DNA from: Dehalococcoidia bacterium
Lineage (GTDB): Bacteria; Chloroflexota; Dehalococcoidia; SM23-28-2
DNA length: 64,000 nucleotides
Direction of reading: 5' to 3'
Assembly: GCA_030615765.1 (NCBI GenBank)
Contig: JAUWYP010000007.1
Location: forward strand, 17,281 to 81,280
Position 1 is the stretch's first letter. The number at the start of each line of letters is the position of its first letter. The notes under the pieces were generated by a model, which ran no database searches, was not told where the DNA came from, and saw only the letters and a list, made by a program, of their open reading frames with translations. Of this stretch, positions 53,200 to 60,897 are shown piece after piece. The translations under genes were made by a program, and so were the position numbers.

Positions 53200-55402
53200 C
53201 TGAAACGCCTCCGGTGATGGTCACGGGGTTCTCAAGGCTGATCACCATCGCTGGCCCTACTTCGCTCTCGACCCACTTTCGATTTGTCCAACTGGTGTTG
53301 CGCCACTGTTGCGGCGGATCGGCGAAGACGATCTCTCCGTCCTCAACTCTCATCCAGTAGCGATATTCCAGCCTCTCGCCACGCTCCCGATCGGGCACAT
53401 CGCTGAACGCAACAGCGAAAGTGACAACGCCTTCCTCGGCTGGGCCGTCCATCTCTGACAACTGGCGAAGGAAGTCGCCAACGAGATCCATACCCTCGGG
53501 AGCAACATTCCACGTTAGCTCGTAGGTTTCTCCGCGCCGTGAATCGTCGTCCACCAAGTACTCCTGGACGTTTCCCTCGTTCCACACGTAGACAAAGACG
53601 AAGGGCTTGCCGCTGTCATTGACGATGGTCGTACGCACATCGAACTCGTTCGCACGCTCTAGCCGCACCTCCTCGATCGAGGAGGATGCCCAGTCGCTGT
53701 AGGAGGCGGTGACGGCGCCCTGGATAGTGAACCGGTAGTAGCGGCGGCCGGGGTAGGCCTCCATCAGGCGCAGGTTCTTGGGGCCCAGGTCACGGGCGTA
53801 CACTACGCTCCCGTCCAGATCAGGGTCGTTGATCAGATCATTAAGAGGCAGACCGATGAGGGTCACCGGCAGGAAGACCAGAGACTCATGCGAGCCCGAG
53901 GTCGCCGCCCAGATGGGCGCGTACAGCTCCTGGTCGCGGGTCGTATACCGATAGTTCAACTCGAGCTTGGACCCCAGGACACTGATCGAATAGATCACAA
54001 CAAGCGCTGCTGCGACGGCTATCAGCCCTCCAGCCACATCGCCGTGGAAGGCCGGCACCCACCTCGAAGCGCGACCCATCCAGGCCGGACGGGGAAGTTT
54101 ACTAACCCACGAAGCAGCCACGCCGATGGACCCTACGAACAGGAGCGTATAAGGGACCAGCAGGTCGAAATGGTAGAAGGGCCCGAATATGTCGTGCGCA
54201 CCCAGAGTCACCAAATGGGCGGTCCCCCAGAAGAAGACGTTCCCGACTACAACGGAACCGATGACAGCCAATAAGGCGATCTCGCCCCGGCGCAGGGGAG
54301 CAAAGTACAGGCGCAGCGCGATGAAAAGTGCTCCCAGCGCCCCGCCCGGGAGCCACATGCCCAGGCTCCTCAGCGCGGTCACTGTCGCTCGTACCCCCTT
54401 TTCGGGCGTGAAGTCGAAGAGCGGCGCTGACGGATGCGTCCGGCGGGCACCAAAGCCCAGAGTATCCAACGGTTCGAGAGCCTGAAATGGGAAGAGCAGC
54501 GGGTTACCGGTGATGACCGTGTTGTAGGCCAAAGCCAGGGCGATAATCGACGTGGCTCCCGCCACCATGGCAGCCAGAGGCATAATTCTCTGATGGTCGC
54601 GAGCAACGAGGATCAGCGCCCAGACCGCGAAGGGTGTAGAGAAGAGAATCGCCGAGTACGGTCGGGCGAAAAACTCGATACCGATGGCCAGTCCGGCACC
54701 CAGCGCCCAGGCAGGTCGATTCGTCCGCTGCCACTTGAGAAACGCCAGCAGGAAGAGCGCGTTGAACAGCAGAGAAGATGTGTAGGAGAGGTACGTCGAT
54801 GAGTGGATCAGGAACCAGGCCGAGAAGGCAAGCACTACCGCGGCGATGAGCCCCCCGCGGCGGCCGTAGAGCTCACGTCCCAGCAACCAGATCACGGCCA
54901 GATTTGCCGCTCCCAGAAGCCCTAACGAGAGGCGCGGGCTTCCTGCCACCATCTCGCCGATGGCCAGGATTGCCGCATGCACCGGACTGTACTTGGAGAA
55001 GATCTTGTCGCCGTCGTTGAAAAAGAAGAAGGGGCTGAAGAACTCGCTGTATTGGTTGGGCTCCATGAACAAGCGTCCCTGGGCCAGCAGTTTCGCCTGC
55101 ACAAGGTACACGGTTTCATCGGGGTTATTGCTGAGAACAGGGAAAATGAAGGCTGAAATGAGTATCGGAACAGCAAAGGCGAAACCGACAAGGAAGGCGA
55201 TGAGCAGCCAGGCTGGACGTGCCCTCAAGGAAAGAACGAGTCTTCGCGGCCCGGCGATCACCGCCGTCTCACCCCCCGCCTCACCCATTTTGGCCGAATC
55301 TTTTGCTCTATCAGCTTCCTTCAGTCTCAGCCTCGGATAACGAAATGTTGTCAAACGTTCTTGCACCAAAGTGAAGGTCGGCCATGGTACCCCTTCGGTC
55401 AC
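53192..55402 (-). CDS. GT39-type glycosyltransferase with C-terminal VYVWNEG domain
   Basis: A 736-residue protein. It has a cytosolic N-terminal stretch, then a GT39 membrane core with VLSNNPDETVYLVQAKLLA (first-loop acidic motif) and about eleven helices. From about residue 560 a beta-rich external domain follows with PFVFVYVWNEGNVQEYLVD and RRGETYELTW, related to the doubled domain of the neighbouring GT39 protein. The start is uncertain: GTG at 55402 gives the longest frame, with no ribosome-binding site visible. First gene of the GT39, gtrA, GT2, FAD operon. Confidence 0.78.
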   Translation of the reverse strand: MTEGVPWPTFTLVQERLTTFRYPRLRLKEADRAKDSAKMGEAGGETAVIAGPRRLVLSLRARPAWLLIAFLVGFAFAVPILISAFIFPVLSNNPDETVYLVQAKLLAQGRLFMEPNQYSEFFSPFFFFNDGDKIFSKYSPVHAAILAIGEMVAGSPRLSLGLLGAANLAVIWLLGRELYGRRGGLIAAVVLAFSAWFLIHSSTYLSYTSSLLFNALFLLAFLKWQRTNRPAWALGAGLAIGIEFFARPYSAILFSTPFAVWALILVARDHQRIMPLAAMVAGATSIIALALAYNTVITGNPLLFPFQALEPLDTLGFGARRTHPSAPLFDFTPEKGVRATVTALRSLGMWLPGGALGALFIALRLYFAPLRRGEIALLAVIGSVVVGNVFFWGTAHLVTLGAHDIFGPFYHFDLLVPYTLLFVGSIGVAASWVSKLPRPAWMGRASRWVPAFHGDVAGGLIAVAAALVVIYSISVLGSKLELNYRYTTRDQELYAPIWAATSGSHESLVFLPVTLIGLPLNDLINDPDLDGSVVYARDLGPKNLRLMEAYPGRRYYRFTIQGAVTASYSDWASSSIEEVRLERANEFDVRTTIVNDSGKPFVFVYVWNEGNVQEYLVDDDSRRGETYELTWNVAPEGMDLVGDFLRQLSEMDGPAEEGVVTFAVAFSDVPDRERGERLEYRYWMRVEDGEIVFADPPQQWRNTSWTNRKWVESEVGPAMVISLENPVTITGGVSDE

Positions 55403-55505
55403 GAATCAGTAGAAAAAGATAGAGACATCGCAGGTTCAATTCGTTCACCGTCAAGCGTCGATTCGAGCGGAATTATAACGTGCGTCACAGTGTGCTGCAA
55501 GGTGA

Positions 55506-55660
55506 GTCGTCAGCGACCTTCGGAATCTGTGTAAGCAGTTCTTAGTGGCCACCTGAAGGCTTGCTCTCGCTTCCCAGGGGGCGGTAGGGTACCGCCCAGA
55601 GGAAAGGAGCGAGCAGTGCTGCAAGAGCGTTGCCCAGCGGAGGTCCGGGAGGAGGCCGGG
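55506..55660. repeat. Dispersed repeat, copy 4, inverted
   Basis: On the plus strand it reads VVSDLRNLCKQFLVAT and a stop, the palindrome GGGCGGTAGGGTACCGCCC and the start of a GTG frame (LQERCPAEVREEAG). It is inverted relative to copies 1 and 2 and matches about half their length. It lies in the 550-nt gap before the sortase gene. Confidence 0.75.
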
Positions 55661-55761
55661 GCCGCCGTCGATGATGACCAGTTGCAGAGCCCCAGACGGG
55701 CCATGCGGAGTCGGCTGGTACCGGTTTGGAGCGAAACTAGGCCCGCTCCCCGTCTAGGCTG

Positions 55762-55857
55762 GGCATTCATCAGGCTATTGAGATGGGCATGGTCGCCGCG
55801 CGCCACATCCTGACCTGGAACAAGACAGCATGGCCTGCTATTCTACTCACAGGCTAA
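55762..55857 (+). pseudogene. Orphan 3' end of an FAD-oxidoreductase gene
   Basis: The plus strand reads GIHQAIEMGMVAARHILTW then NKTAW, matching NIHQAIEMGMVAARHILTC near the C-terminus of the FAD protein encoded at 50561-52003, then drifts to a TAA at 55855-55857. It has no start or catalytic part. Together with copy 4 of the repeat it makes this gap a mosaic of gene ends; 55403-55505 shows nothing. Confidence 0.7.
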
Positions 55858-55952
55858 CCCAACGCGTGGCCGCGCGTTTTAGATATTGGATGGAAACGAG
55901 CTCGACGAGGAGAGAGGCTCTAGAGAGCTAGGTCGGAGGGTGGAACATTGCT

Positions 55953-56714
55953 ATGAGACTTTCTGAACGCATTGGGGAAATCCTGGGCACCGTCAGACAG
56001 GGGCTGAGTAAGATTCAGGCGAAGCTCCATTTCCCGAGGGGCGGATCGCCCAGGAGCAGGTTCATCGTCGCGGGGATAATGCTTTGCGGCGCAGTGGCTC
56101 TGATAGCCGTGGGAGTCTTCGGAATACTCAAAGCCCAGCTGGACAATGATGATAGCTTCCTCACGGGCGACCTGAGGGCAATAATTGCCCGCACTGGACA
56201 CGACGAGGCGACCCCCGCAGCTACCATTACCCCACTCCCTGAGGAGGCTGCGCCCACGCGAATGGTCATCGAGAAGATGGGGGTGGATGCGCCCATCATC
56301 ACCTTGGGGCTCAATGCCAACAGCCTGCCAGACGTGCCAAACGGCCCTGATATGGTGGCCTGGTACGACTTCAGCGCCAAGCCTGGCCAAGGGAGCAACG
56401 CCGTCTTCTCTGGTCACGTGGACTGGACAGTGAACGGCCAGCCGGTGACCGGCGTCTTCTGGGGGCTAGGAGAGCTGGAGGAAGGTGACGTGGTGAAGCT
56501 TGTCCTCGAGGACGGCGGCGAATTGCCGTATCGCGTCACGGACAACGTCACGATCAAGCACGATGACCCTGACGGTGTAAAGGTCATGGACAAGACTCCC
56601 AACGATGTCATCACCCTCATAAGCTGCGGCGGCAATTGGGCCCCCGACGCTTCGAACCCGTTGGGAGGAAACTACACGCACCGTGTCGTGGTTCGAGCCG
56701 AACGAGTGACCTAG
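55953..56714 (+). CDS. Sortase (class E/F-like transpeptidase)
   Basis: A 253-residue membrane-anchored sortase. A cytosolic N-terminus and one helix (about 40-60) are followed by a linker and the sortase barrel with catalytic His155 (FSGHVDW) and Cys225 (TLISCGG), and an Arg-bearing strand at the end (THRVVVRAERV). It cleaves LPXTG-type signals and joins the protein to a cell-surface amine. The only clear substrate in the window is the LPPTG protein at 20183-20464. GGAGGG lies about 14 nt before the ATG, a loose fit. Confidence 0.88.
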   Translation: MRLSERIGEILGTVRQGLSKIQAKLHFPRGGSPRSRFIVAGIMLCGAVALIAVGVFGILKAQLDNDDSFLTGDLRAIIARTGHDEATPAATITPLPEEAAPTRMVIEKMGVDAPIITLGLNANSLPDVPNGPDMVAWYDFSAKPGQGSNAVFSGHVDWTVNGQPVTGVFWGLGELEEGDVVKLVLEDGGELPYRVTDNVTIKHDDPDGVKVMDKTPNDVITLISCGGNWAPDASNPLGGNYTHRVVVRAERVT

Positions 56715-57038
56715 GGTTCCAATAGTCATACCATAGCCCGTTCCGGAGGGAAGGGGAGGAGTGGGGCTTCAGGCCAGGCCTTCGAGAGCCGGGGGTCTAT
56801 TGTTACAGCTTCCCCTACCTCTTGAGCGATCTTCTAATTGTACACTTTGGTCGATCCCTCGCTCGCCGATGGCCCGACGGCGCGGGCGAGGCGATGCTCC
56901 TATCCAATGGGCCCTCGGCATCGGAGATGGAAGTGGATTCAGACCGCTAGGGTGTGGCTCTGGTTGTTGTCCTTGTCGCTCGATAGCGGGCGAGGCATAA
57001 TGTCTTGGGTAGGCAGGTAGCTGTTTTCAGGCGAGGAG
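56715..57038. other. Intergenic region, nothing recognised
   Basis: 324 nt between the sortase and the TIM-barrel-like gene. No terminator hairpin with a T-run, no convincing promoter and no open frame with coding character on either strand was found. Confidence 0.5.
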
Positions 57039-57824
57039 ATGAGCAAGCTCGGCGACAAGATCCGTAGGACCAGACGCCTGGAGGCGGGAGCTATCGGCTT
57101 TGGGGCCACGGCTGCTCGTCCCGGCGCTCCGTCCATGCTCCTGATGGTGCATGGGCCGGCCTCGGGCATGCGGCCCCCCGACGACCTGGCAGGCCGGGGC
57201 GTGGACGCTGTTCTACTGTCCCTCTCCAATCCCCAGGCGGACATGAAACAGCTCGCGAGATGGGCCAAGGAGGCGGGCGATGTGCCCTGCGGCGCCCAGG
57301 TGATGGCCGCCAGCGGCAGGACTGTGGCCGCTCTCAAGGAGGCGGGGGCCGACTTCCTGGTCTTCGATGCCGAGTCCACCAGCGCCGAAGCCCTTCTGGA
57401 GACAGAGATGGGCTACATCCTCGCCCTCTCCGGCGAATCGCCCGATTCGCTCCTGAGGACGATGGACACCTTTCGCCTGGAGGGCCTCTGGGTCGATGAT
57501 TGGCGGGGGCCGCTGACGGTGCATCGCCAGATAGAGCTCCGTCGCTTGCATCTTCTTTCCCGCACGCCCTTATTTGCTCCCGTTCGGCCGGACATCGGCC
57601 CCGCCGAGCTGGAGTGTCTGCGGGATGCCGGCGTGGTGGCCGTTGCCGTGAACGGGATGGAGGCCGGCGCCTGGCAGCAGCTGGGCGACCTGCGCCAGGC
57701 GATCGATGGGCTACCGCCCAGGACCCGGCGGCGCGAGGAGAGGCCAGACGTAGTGCTGCCCCTCGGGCGGGAGACGGCTCCTCAGGTCGAAGAGGAAGAG
57801 GAGGAGGAGTTACCGCCCGAGTGA
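57039..57824 (+). CDS. TIM-barrel-like protein of unknown function
   Basis: A 261-residue protein. Alternating strand and helix segments (MLLMVHGPA, GVDAVLLSLS, PCGAQVMA, AGADFLVFDAES, LEGLWVDDW, TPLFAPVRPD, AGVVAVAVNG) suggest a beta/alpha barrel, and the start GAIGFGATAARPG resembles the opening of phosphate-binding barrels. The C-terminus is a run of glutamates ending in LPPE. No catalytic motif is recognised. GAGGAG lies immediately before the ATG, closer than ideal. Confidence 0.65.
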   Translation: MSKLGDKIRRTRRLEAGAIGFGATAARPGAPSMLLMVHGPASGMRPPDDLAGRGVDAVLLSLSNPQADMKQLARWAKEAGDVPCGAQVMAASGRTVAALKEAGADFLVFDAESTSAEALLETEMGYILALSGESPDSLLRTMDTFRLEGLWVDDWRGPLTVHRQIELRRLHLLSRTPLFAPVRPDIGPAELECLRDAGVVAVAVNGMEAGAWQQLGDLRQAIDGLPPRTRRREERPDVVLPLGRETAPQVEEEEEEELPPE

Positions 57825-57971
57825 TTGCATGACCCCGATGCAGAGGTCGAAGCCCAAGACCTGCCATGGCCGGATAGGGCAACTGGAGCGGCCGAAATAC
57901 AAGATGTCCATGCCACAGTAGGCGCGAACAGAACGAGTACACGGGGCTCTGGCTGCAAGTCAGGGCTTTTG

Positions 57972-58001
57972 TTGTTTGCTTGCGAAGCCCCCTGCTATAA
58001 T
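57972..58001 (+). promoter_or_regulatory. proB promoter
   Basis: TGCTATAAT (extended -10, TATAAT at 57996-58001) with TTGTTT (57972-57977) 18 nt upstream. It is the same extended -10 sequence as at 26798. It lies 36 nt before the proB ATG. Confidence 0.65.
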
Positions 58002-58036
58002 GCGGTAGCAAATCATGGCAAACCTTCAGATTAGAC

Positions 58037-59206
58037 ATGGCTAGGGCCCAGAAACCCTTGATGGAAACACAGGCTGTGGGTGCCCCGATGCCATCGGGGC
58101 GCTACCAGCGAATGGTGGCCAAGATCGGCACCAACGTCCTCACGGCGGGCACCGACCGTCTGGACCTGGAGGTGATGTCATCCCTGGTGGGACAGGTGGC
58201 CCGTCTTCACCGCCAGGGGAGGGACGTGCTCATCGTCAGCTCAGGGGCCATCGCCTGCGGGCGCCATCGTTTGGGCACCGCCAAGGAGCGCAAAGACATA
58301 CCCTTCCGGCAGGTGCTGGCGTCGGTGGGCCAGACCTACCTCATGCAGGCCTACGACGAACTCTTCGCCTGGCACGACATCGTGGTGGCCCAGACCCTCC
58401 TCACCAAGCGCGACCTGGCCGACCGCCAGGGCTACCTGAACGCCCGCAACACCCTCCTGGCCCTTCTCGACGTGAGGGCGGTGCCTATCGTCAACGAGAA
58501 CGATGTGGTGGCGGTGGAGGAGATCGAGGGGGTCAAGATCGGCGACAACGATAACCTCTCGGCCCTGGTGGCCAACCTGGTGGATGCCGACCTGTTGGTG
58601 CTGCTCACCGACCAGGCCGGCCTCTTCACCGCCGATCCCCGCCTCCACCCCGACGCTCGCCTCATACAACGGGTGGAGCGAATTGACGGGGAGATCGAGC
58701 AGCTTGCCGGCGAGAGGGGCGAACGGGGTGTTGGCGGCATGACCACCAAGATTCAGGCTGCCAAACTGGCCACCGCCGGTGGAACCCACGTGGTCATCGC
58801 CGACGGCCGCGAGAAAGACATCCTGGTGCGCCTGACCGAGGGCGAGGCCCTGGGCACCCTCTTCCCGGCGGCGGTGGATCGCCTGGAGAGTCGCAAGCGC
58901 TGGATGCTGACTGGCCTCTCCCTGAAGGGGAACATCGTGGTGGACGAGGGGGCGGCCAGGGCCCTACGCCAGGAGAAGCGGAGCCTTCTGCCAGCGGGGA
59001 TACGCCGGGTGGAGGGCCCCTTCGAGCGAGGCGATGCCATAGCCATCTGCGACAGCGAGGGGCAGCGCATCGCCTGCGGCATCGCCAGCTACGGCTCCAG
59101 CGATATCGAAACCATTCATGGCCTCCGCTCCGAGCGCATCGAGGAAGTGCTAGGCTACCAGTACGGAGCGGAGGTAGTTCACCGCGACAATCTGGTGCTT
59201 CTGTAA
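58037..59206 (+). CDS. proB: Glutamate 5-kinase with PUA domain
   Basis: First enzyme of proline synthesis: ATP-dependent phosphorylation of glutamate to gamma-glutamyl phosphate. The 389-residue product has the amino-acid-kinase fold (MVAKIGTNVLT, VSSGAIACG, IVNENDVVAV, GDNDNLSALVANLVDADLL, LTDQAGLFTADP, GGMTTKIQAA). A C-terminal PUA domain begins near residue 295 (GNIVVDEGAARALR). The kinase domain is usually feedback-inhibited by proline. proA lies 1.7 kb downstream; the two are separated by small genes and an apparent insert. Confidence 0.95.
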   Translation: MARAQKPLMETQAVGAPMPSGRYQRMVAKIGTNVLTAGTDRLDLEVMSSLVGQVARLHRQGRDVLIVSSGAIACGRHRLGTAKERKDIPFRQVLASVGQTYLMQAYDELFAWHDIVVAQTLLTKRDLADRQGYLNARNTLLALLDVRAVPIVNENDVVAVEEIEGVKIGDNDNLSALVANLVDADLLVLLTDQAGLFTADPRLHPDARLIQRVERIDGEIEQLAGERGERGVGGMTTKIQAAKLATAGGTHVVIADGREKDILVRLTEGEALGTLFPAAVDRLESRKRWMLTGLSLKGNIVVDEGAARALRQEKRSLLPAGIRRVEGPFERGDAIAICDSEGQRIACGIASYGSSDIETIHGLRSERIEEVLGYQYGAEVVHRDNLVLL

Positions 59207-59249
59207 GAGGATCCGTTGGGAAGGAGGCAGGCCATCGCCAGGAGTAGGT

Positions 59250-59345
59250 ATGGGTTCCGTCGTTAAGAAGCGACGCAAGAAGATTCGCAAGCACAAGCAC
59301 CGCAAGATGCTGAAAAAGGCCCGCTGGCAGCGCAGGCATCGCTAG
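59250..59345 (+). CDS. bS22-type mini ribosomal protein (AURKAIP1/COX24 domain)
   Basis: A 31-residue, extremely basic protein that starts GSVVKKRRKKIRKHKHRK and continues LKKARWQRRHR. This is the signature of the AURKAIP1/COX24 family, whose bacterial members include the small-subunit protein bS22 of mycobacteria, related to mitochondrial mS38. It would bind rRNA in the 30S subunit near the decoding/bridge region (family knowledge). AGGAG lies 5 nt before the ATG. It is easily missed because of its length. It sits 43 nt after proB. Confidence 0.85.
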   Translation: MGSVVKKRRKKIRKHKHRKMLKKARWQRRHR

Positions 59346-59395
59346 TTGCCTGCCCACCAGCAGCCAGGCTAGCGGGCTGCCCCAGGGAGGGTAAG

Positions 59396-59716
59396 GTGGC
59401 AACGCAGCGTTTTCGGGGCATGGTGGATGTCTTGAATACCGAAGGCGTGGTCGTGGCCAAGGCCTATTGTGAGTTGGTGATCGACGCCCTTGGTCTCGGC
59501 CTCGATGAGTGGGAGGGCGTCCTGCGCGACGTGAGTCCGGCGGGCGCCCTCGTCGAGAGCGGCCAGTATCGCCTGCGGCTGCCCACCGCCAGCGAGGGCG
59601 AGGTCGTTATCAACCAGGTCTTTGTCCGCGAAGAGGGAGGCCTGGGGGCACCGGCCGTCTACCAGTTTCTGGGGACAGGGCCGCCGCCGGAGGTCCCGCC
59701 AGGGGCGGGACGGTGA
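59396..59716 (+). CDS. Hypothetical protein, small beta-rich
   Basis: A 106-residue protein starting at GTG with GGGAGGG upstream. Predicted strands alternate (FRGMVDVLNTEGVVVAKAY, GVLRDVSPAGALVESGQYR, EGEVVINQVFV), consistent with a small beta-barrel; the DVSPAGAL stretch is faintly PilZ-like, but I cannot assign it. It lies in a tight plus-strand run of small genes after bS22 and ends 3 nt before the next ATG. Confidence 0.65.
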   Translation: MATQRFRGMVDVLNTEGVVVAKAYCELVIDALGLGLDEWEGVLRDVSPAGALVESGQYRLRLPTASEGEVVINQVFVREEGGLGAPAVYQFLGTGPPPEVPPGAGR

Positions 59717-59719
59717 CCC

Positions 59720-60019
59720 ATGTTCGACAGGATTCGGCGAACCGTCCAGTCCTTGAGGGGACGCCGCCCAGCGGAGAACCCGCTGGTGAAGGTGGCCGGC
59801 ACTATCCACGAGGTGGAGGTGGACGTGTGGCGGACGGCGCTGGAGCGCCAGGGGATAGAGGCTACTATTCAGGAGCTTGCTCCGGAGGTCGCGCCGCCGG
59901 TGGGCCGGCCGACCTGGGAGGTGTGGGTGCGGCTGAGCGACGAGACGCAGGCGCGCCTGATCCTCGGCCTTTCGGGGCGCAGCGTGATCCGCCTGCCACG
60001 GCAGAAGGCACAGGAGTGA
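59720..60019 (+). CDS. Hypothetical protein, DUF2007-like
   Basis: A 99-residue protein. VKVAGTIHEVEVDVWRTALE and then RQGIEATI match the shape of DUF2007/signal-transducing-like domains (a ferredoxin-like fold that recognises small ligands or partners). WEVWVRLSDETQARLIL follows. It ends at 60019, just before the foreign insert, and is 3 nt from the preceding gene. Function unknown. Confidence 0.6.
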   Translation: MFDRIRRTVQSLRGRRPAENPLVKVAGTIHEVEVDVWRTALERQGIEATIQELAPEVAPPVGRPTWEVWVRLSDETQARLILGLSGRSVIRLPRQKAQE

Positions 60020-60041
60020 GCGCCTGGGTGGAGGTGTGGTG

Positions 60042-60158
60042 ATGGAACTGAAGACGAACGTTCTCTACTACGGCGACAACCTGGAGATACTGATGAGCAC
60101 CGCTGCCCCTGAAGCGCGATGGAAGCGGCGGGCGCAACCAGATGCTCGCCTTCATTGA
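60042..60158 (+). pseudogene. 5' fragment of a DNA methyltransferase gene
   Basis: ATG at 60042 opens MELKTNVLYYGDNLEILMST, the typical first residues of site-specific DNA methyltransferases of the D12/N6_N4 type. After about 17 codons the similarity stops, where the catalytic DPPY part should follow. The frame closes at 60158, overlapping the start of the DUF3800 gene. It marks the left edge of a deletion or insertion. Confidence 0.65.
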
Positions 60159-60771
60159 CGAATCTGGCGACCCGGGAAGGAAACTAGACAGAGGCTCTAG
60201 CCCGTTCTTTACGGTGGCAATGGTAACCTTCGATGAGAACGAAATGGCGGCAGCGTGCGATGAGCGGATTAACTTACTGCGTTACGAGCTCAGTCTTCCG
60301 AAGGAGTACGAGTTTCATTTCACTTCTAATTCACGGAAGGTTAGACTCGCTTTTCTGGAAGCGGTAGCACCGTACGAATTCTTCTACCATGCGTTCGCCC
60401 TAAACAAGGACCCGGATAAACTGTATGGCCCAGGGTTCAATTTCAAGGGTCCGCTTTACAAGTACGTGTGCGGACTCGTGTTTGAGAACGCGAAACCGTA
60501 TCTTGCAGATGCGACAGTGATAATCGACAAGAGCGGGGACCGAGAGTTCCGGAACCAACTAGCAGTCTATCTACGACGTAAGATGAAAGAGGGAGGTGGA
60601 AACCCCATCCGCAAGGTTAAAATGGAGGAGTCTAGAAAGAATAACCTTGTACAGTTGGCCGACTATGTTGCGGGGGTCACGAATCGGTGCGTGAACAACA
60701 AGCCAGATGCCAGCATGTACCGCCGACTGATCGCTAGTCGGGAGATTCAGGTGCGCGTGTGGCCCACGTAA
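60142..60771 (+). CDS. DUF3800 protein
   Basis: A 209-residue protein with the family signature FIDESGD at residues 4-10 and a second acidic patch (ATVIIDKSGD), then LVQLADYVAGVTNR. The fold is RNase H-like; members often sit in defence or mobile regions, and the acidic residues suggest nuclease activity, which is unproven. Base composition is visibly more AT-rich than proB and proA, and it follows a truncated DNA methyltransferase start, so it was probably acquired horizontally with a restriction/defence locus. Confidence 0.8.
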   Translation: MLAFIDESGDPGRKLDRGSSPFFTVAMVTFDENEMAAACDERINLLRYELSLPKEYEFHFTSNSRKVRLAFLEAVAPYEFFYHAFALNKDPDKLYGPGFNFKGPLYKYVCGLVFENAKPYLADATVIIDKSGDREFRNQLAVYLRRKMKEGGGNPIRKVKMEESRKNNLVQLADYVAGVTNRCVNNKPDASMYRRLIASREIQVRVWPT

Positions 60772-60897
60772 CGCGAAACCCGACTCCTATCCCCTGAGGG
60801 AACGCGCACCATGAAGGTGACAGTTCGGAGCCGGGCCAATTCCACGGTCTATTATGGGGTAAGAGGAGCGTTTTGTCAATCTGTTGGGTAACATTCT

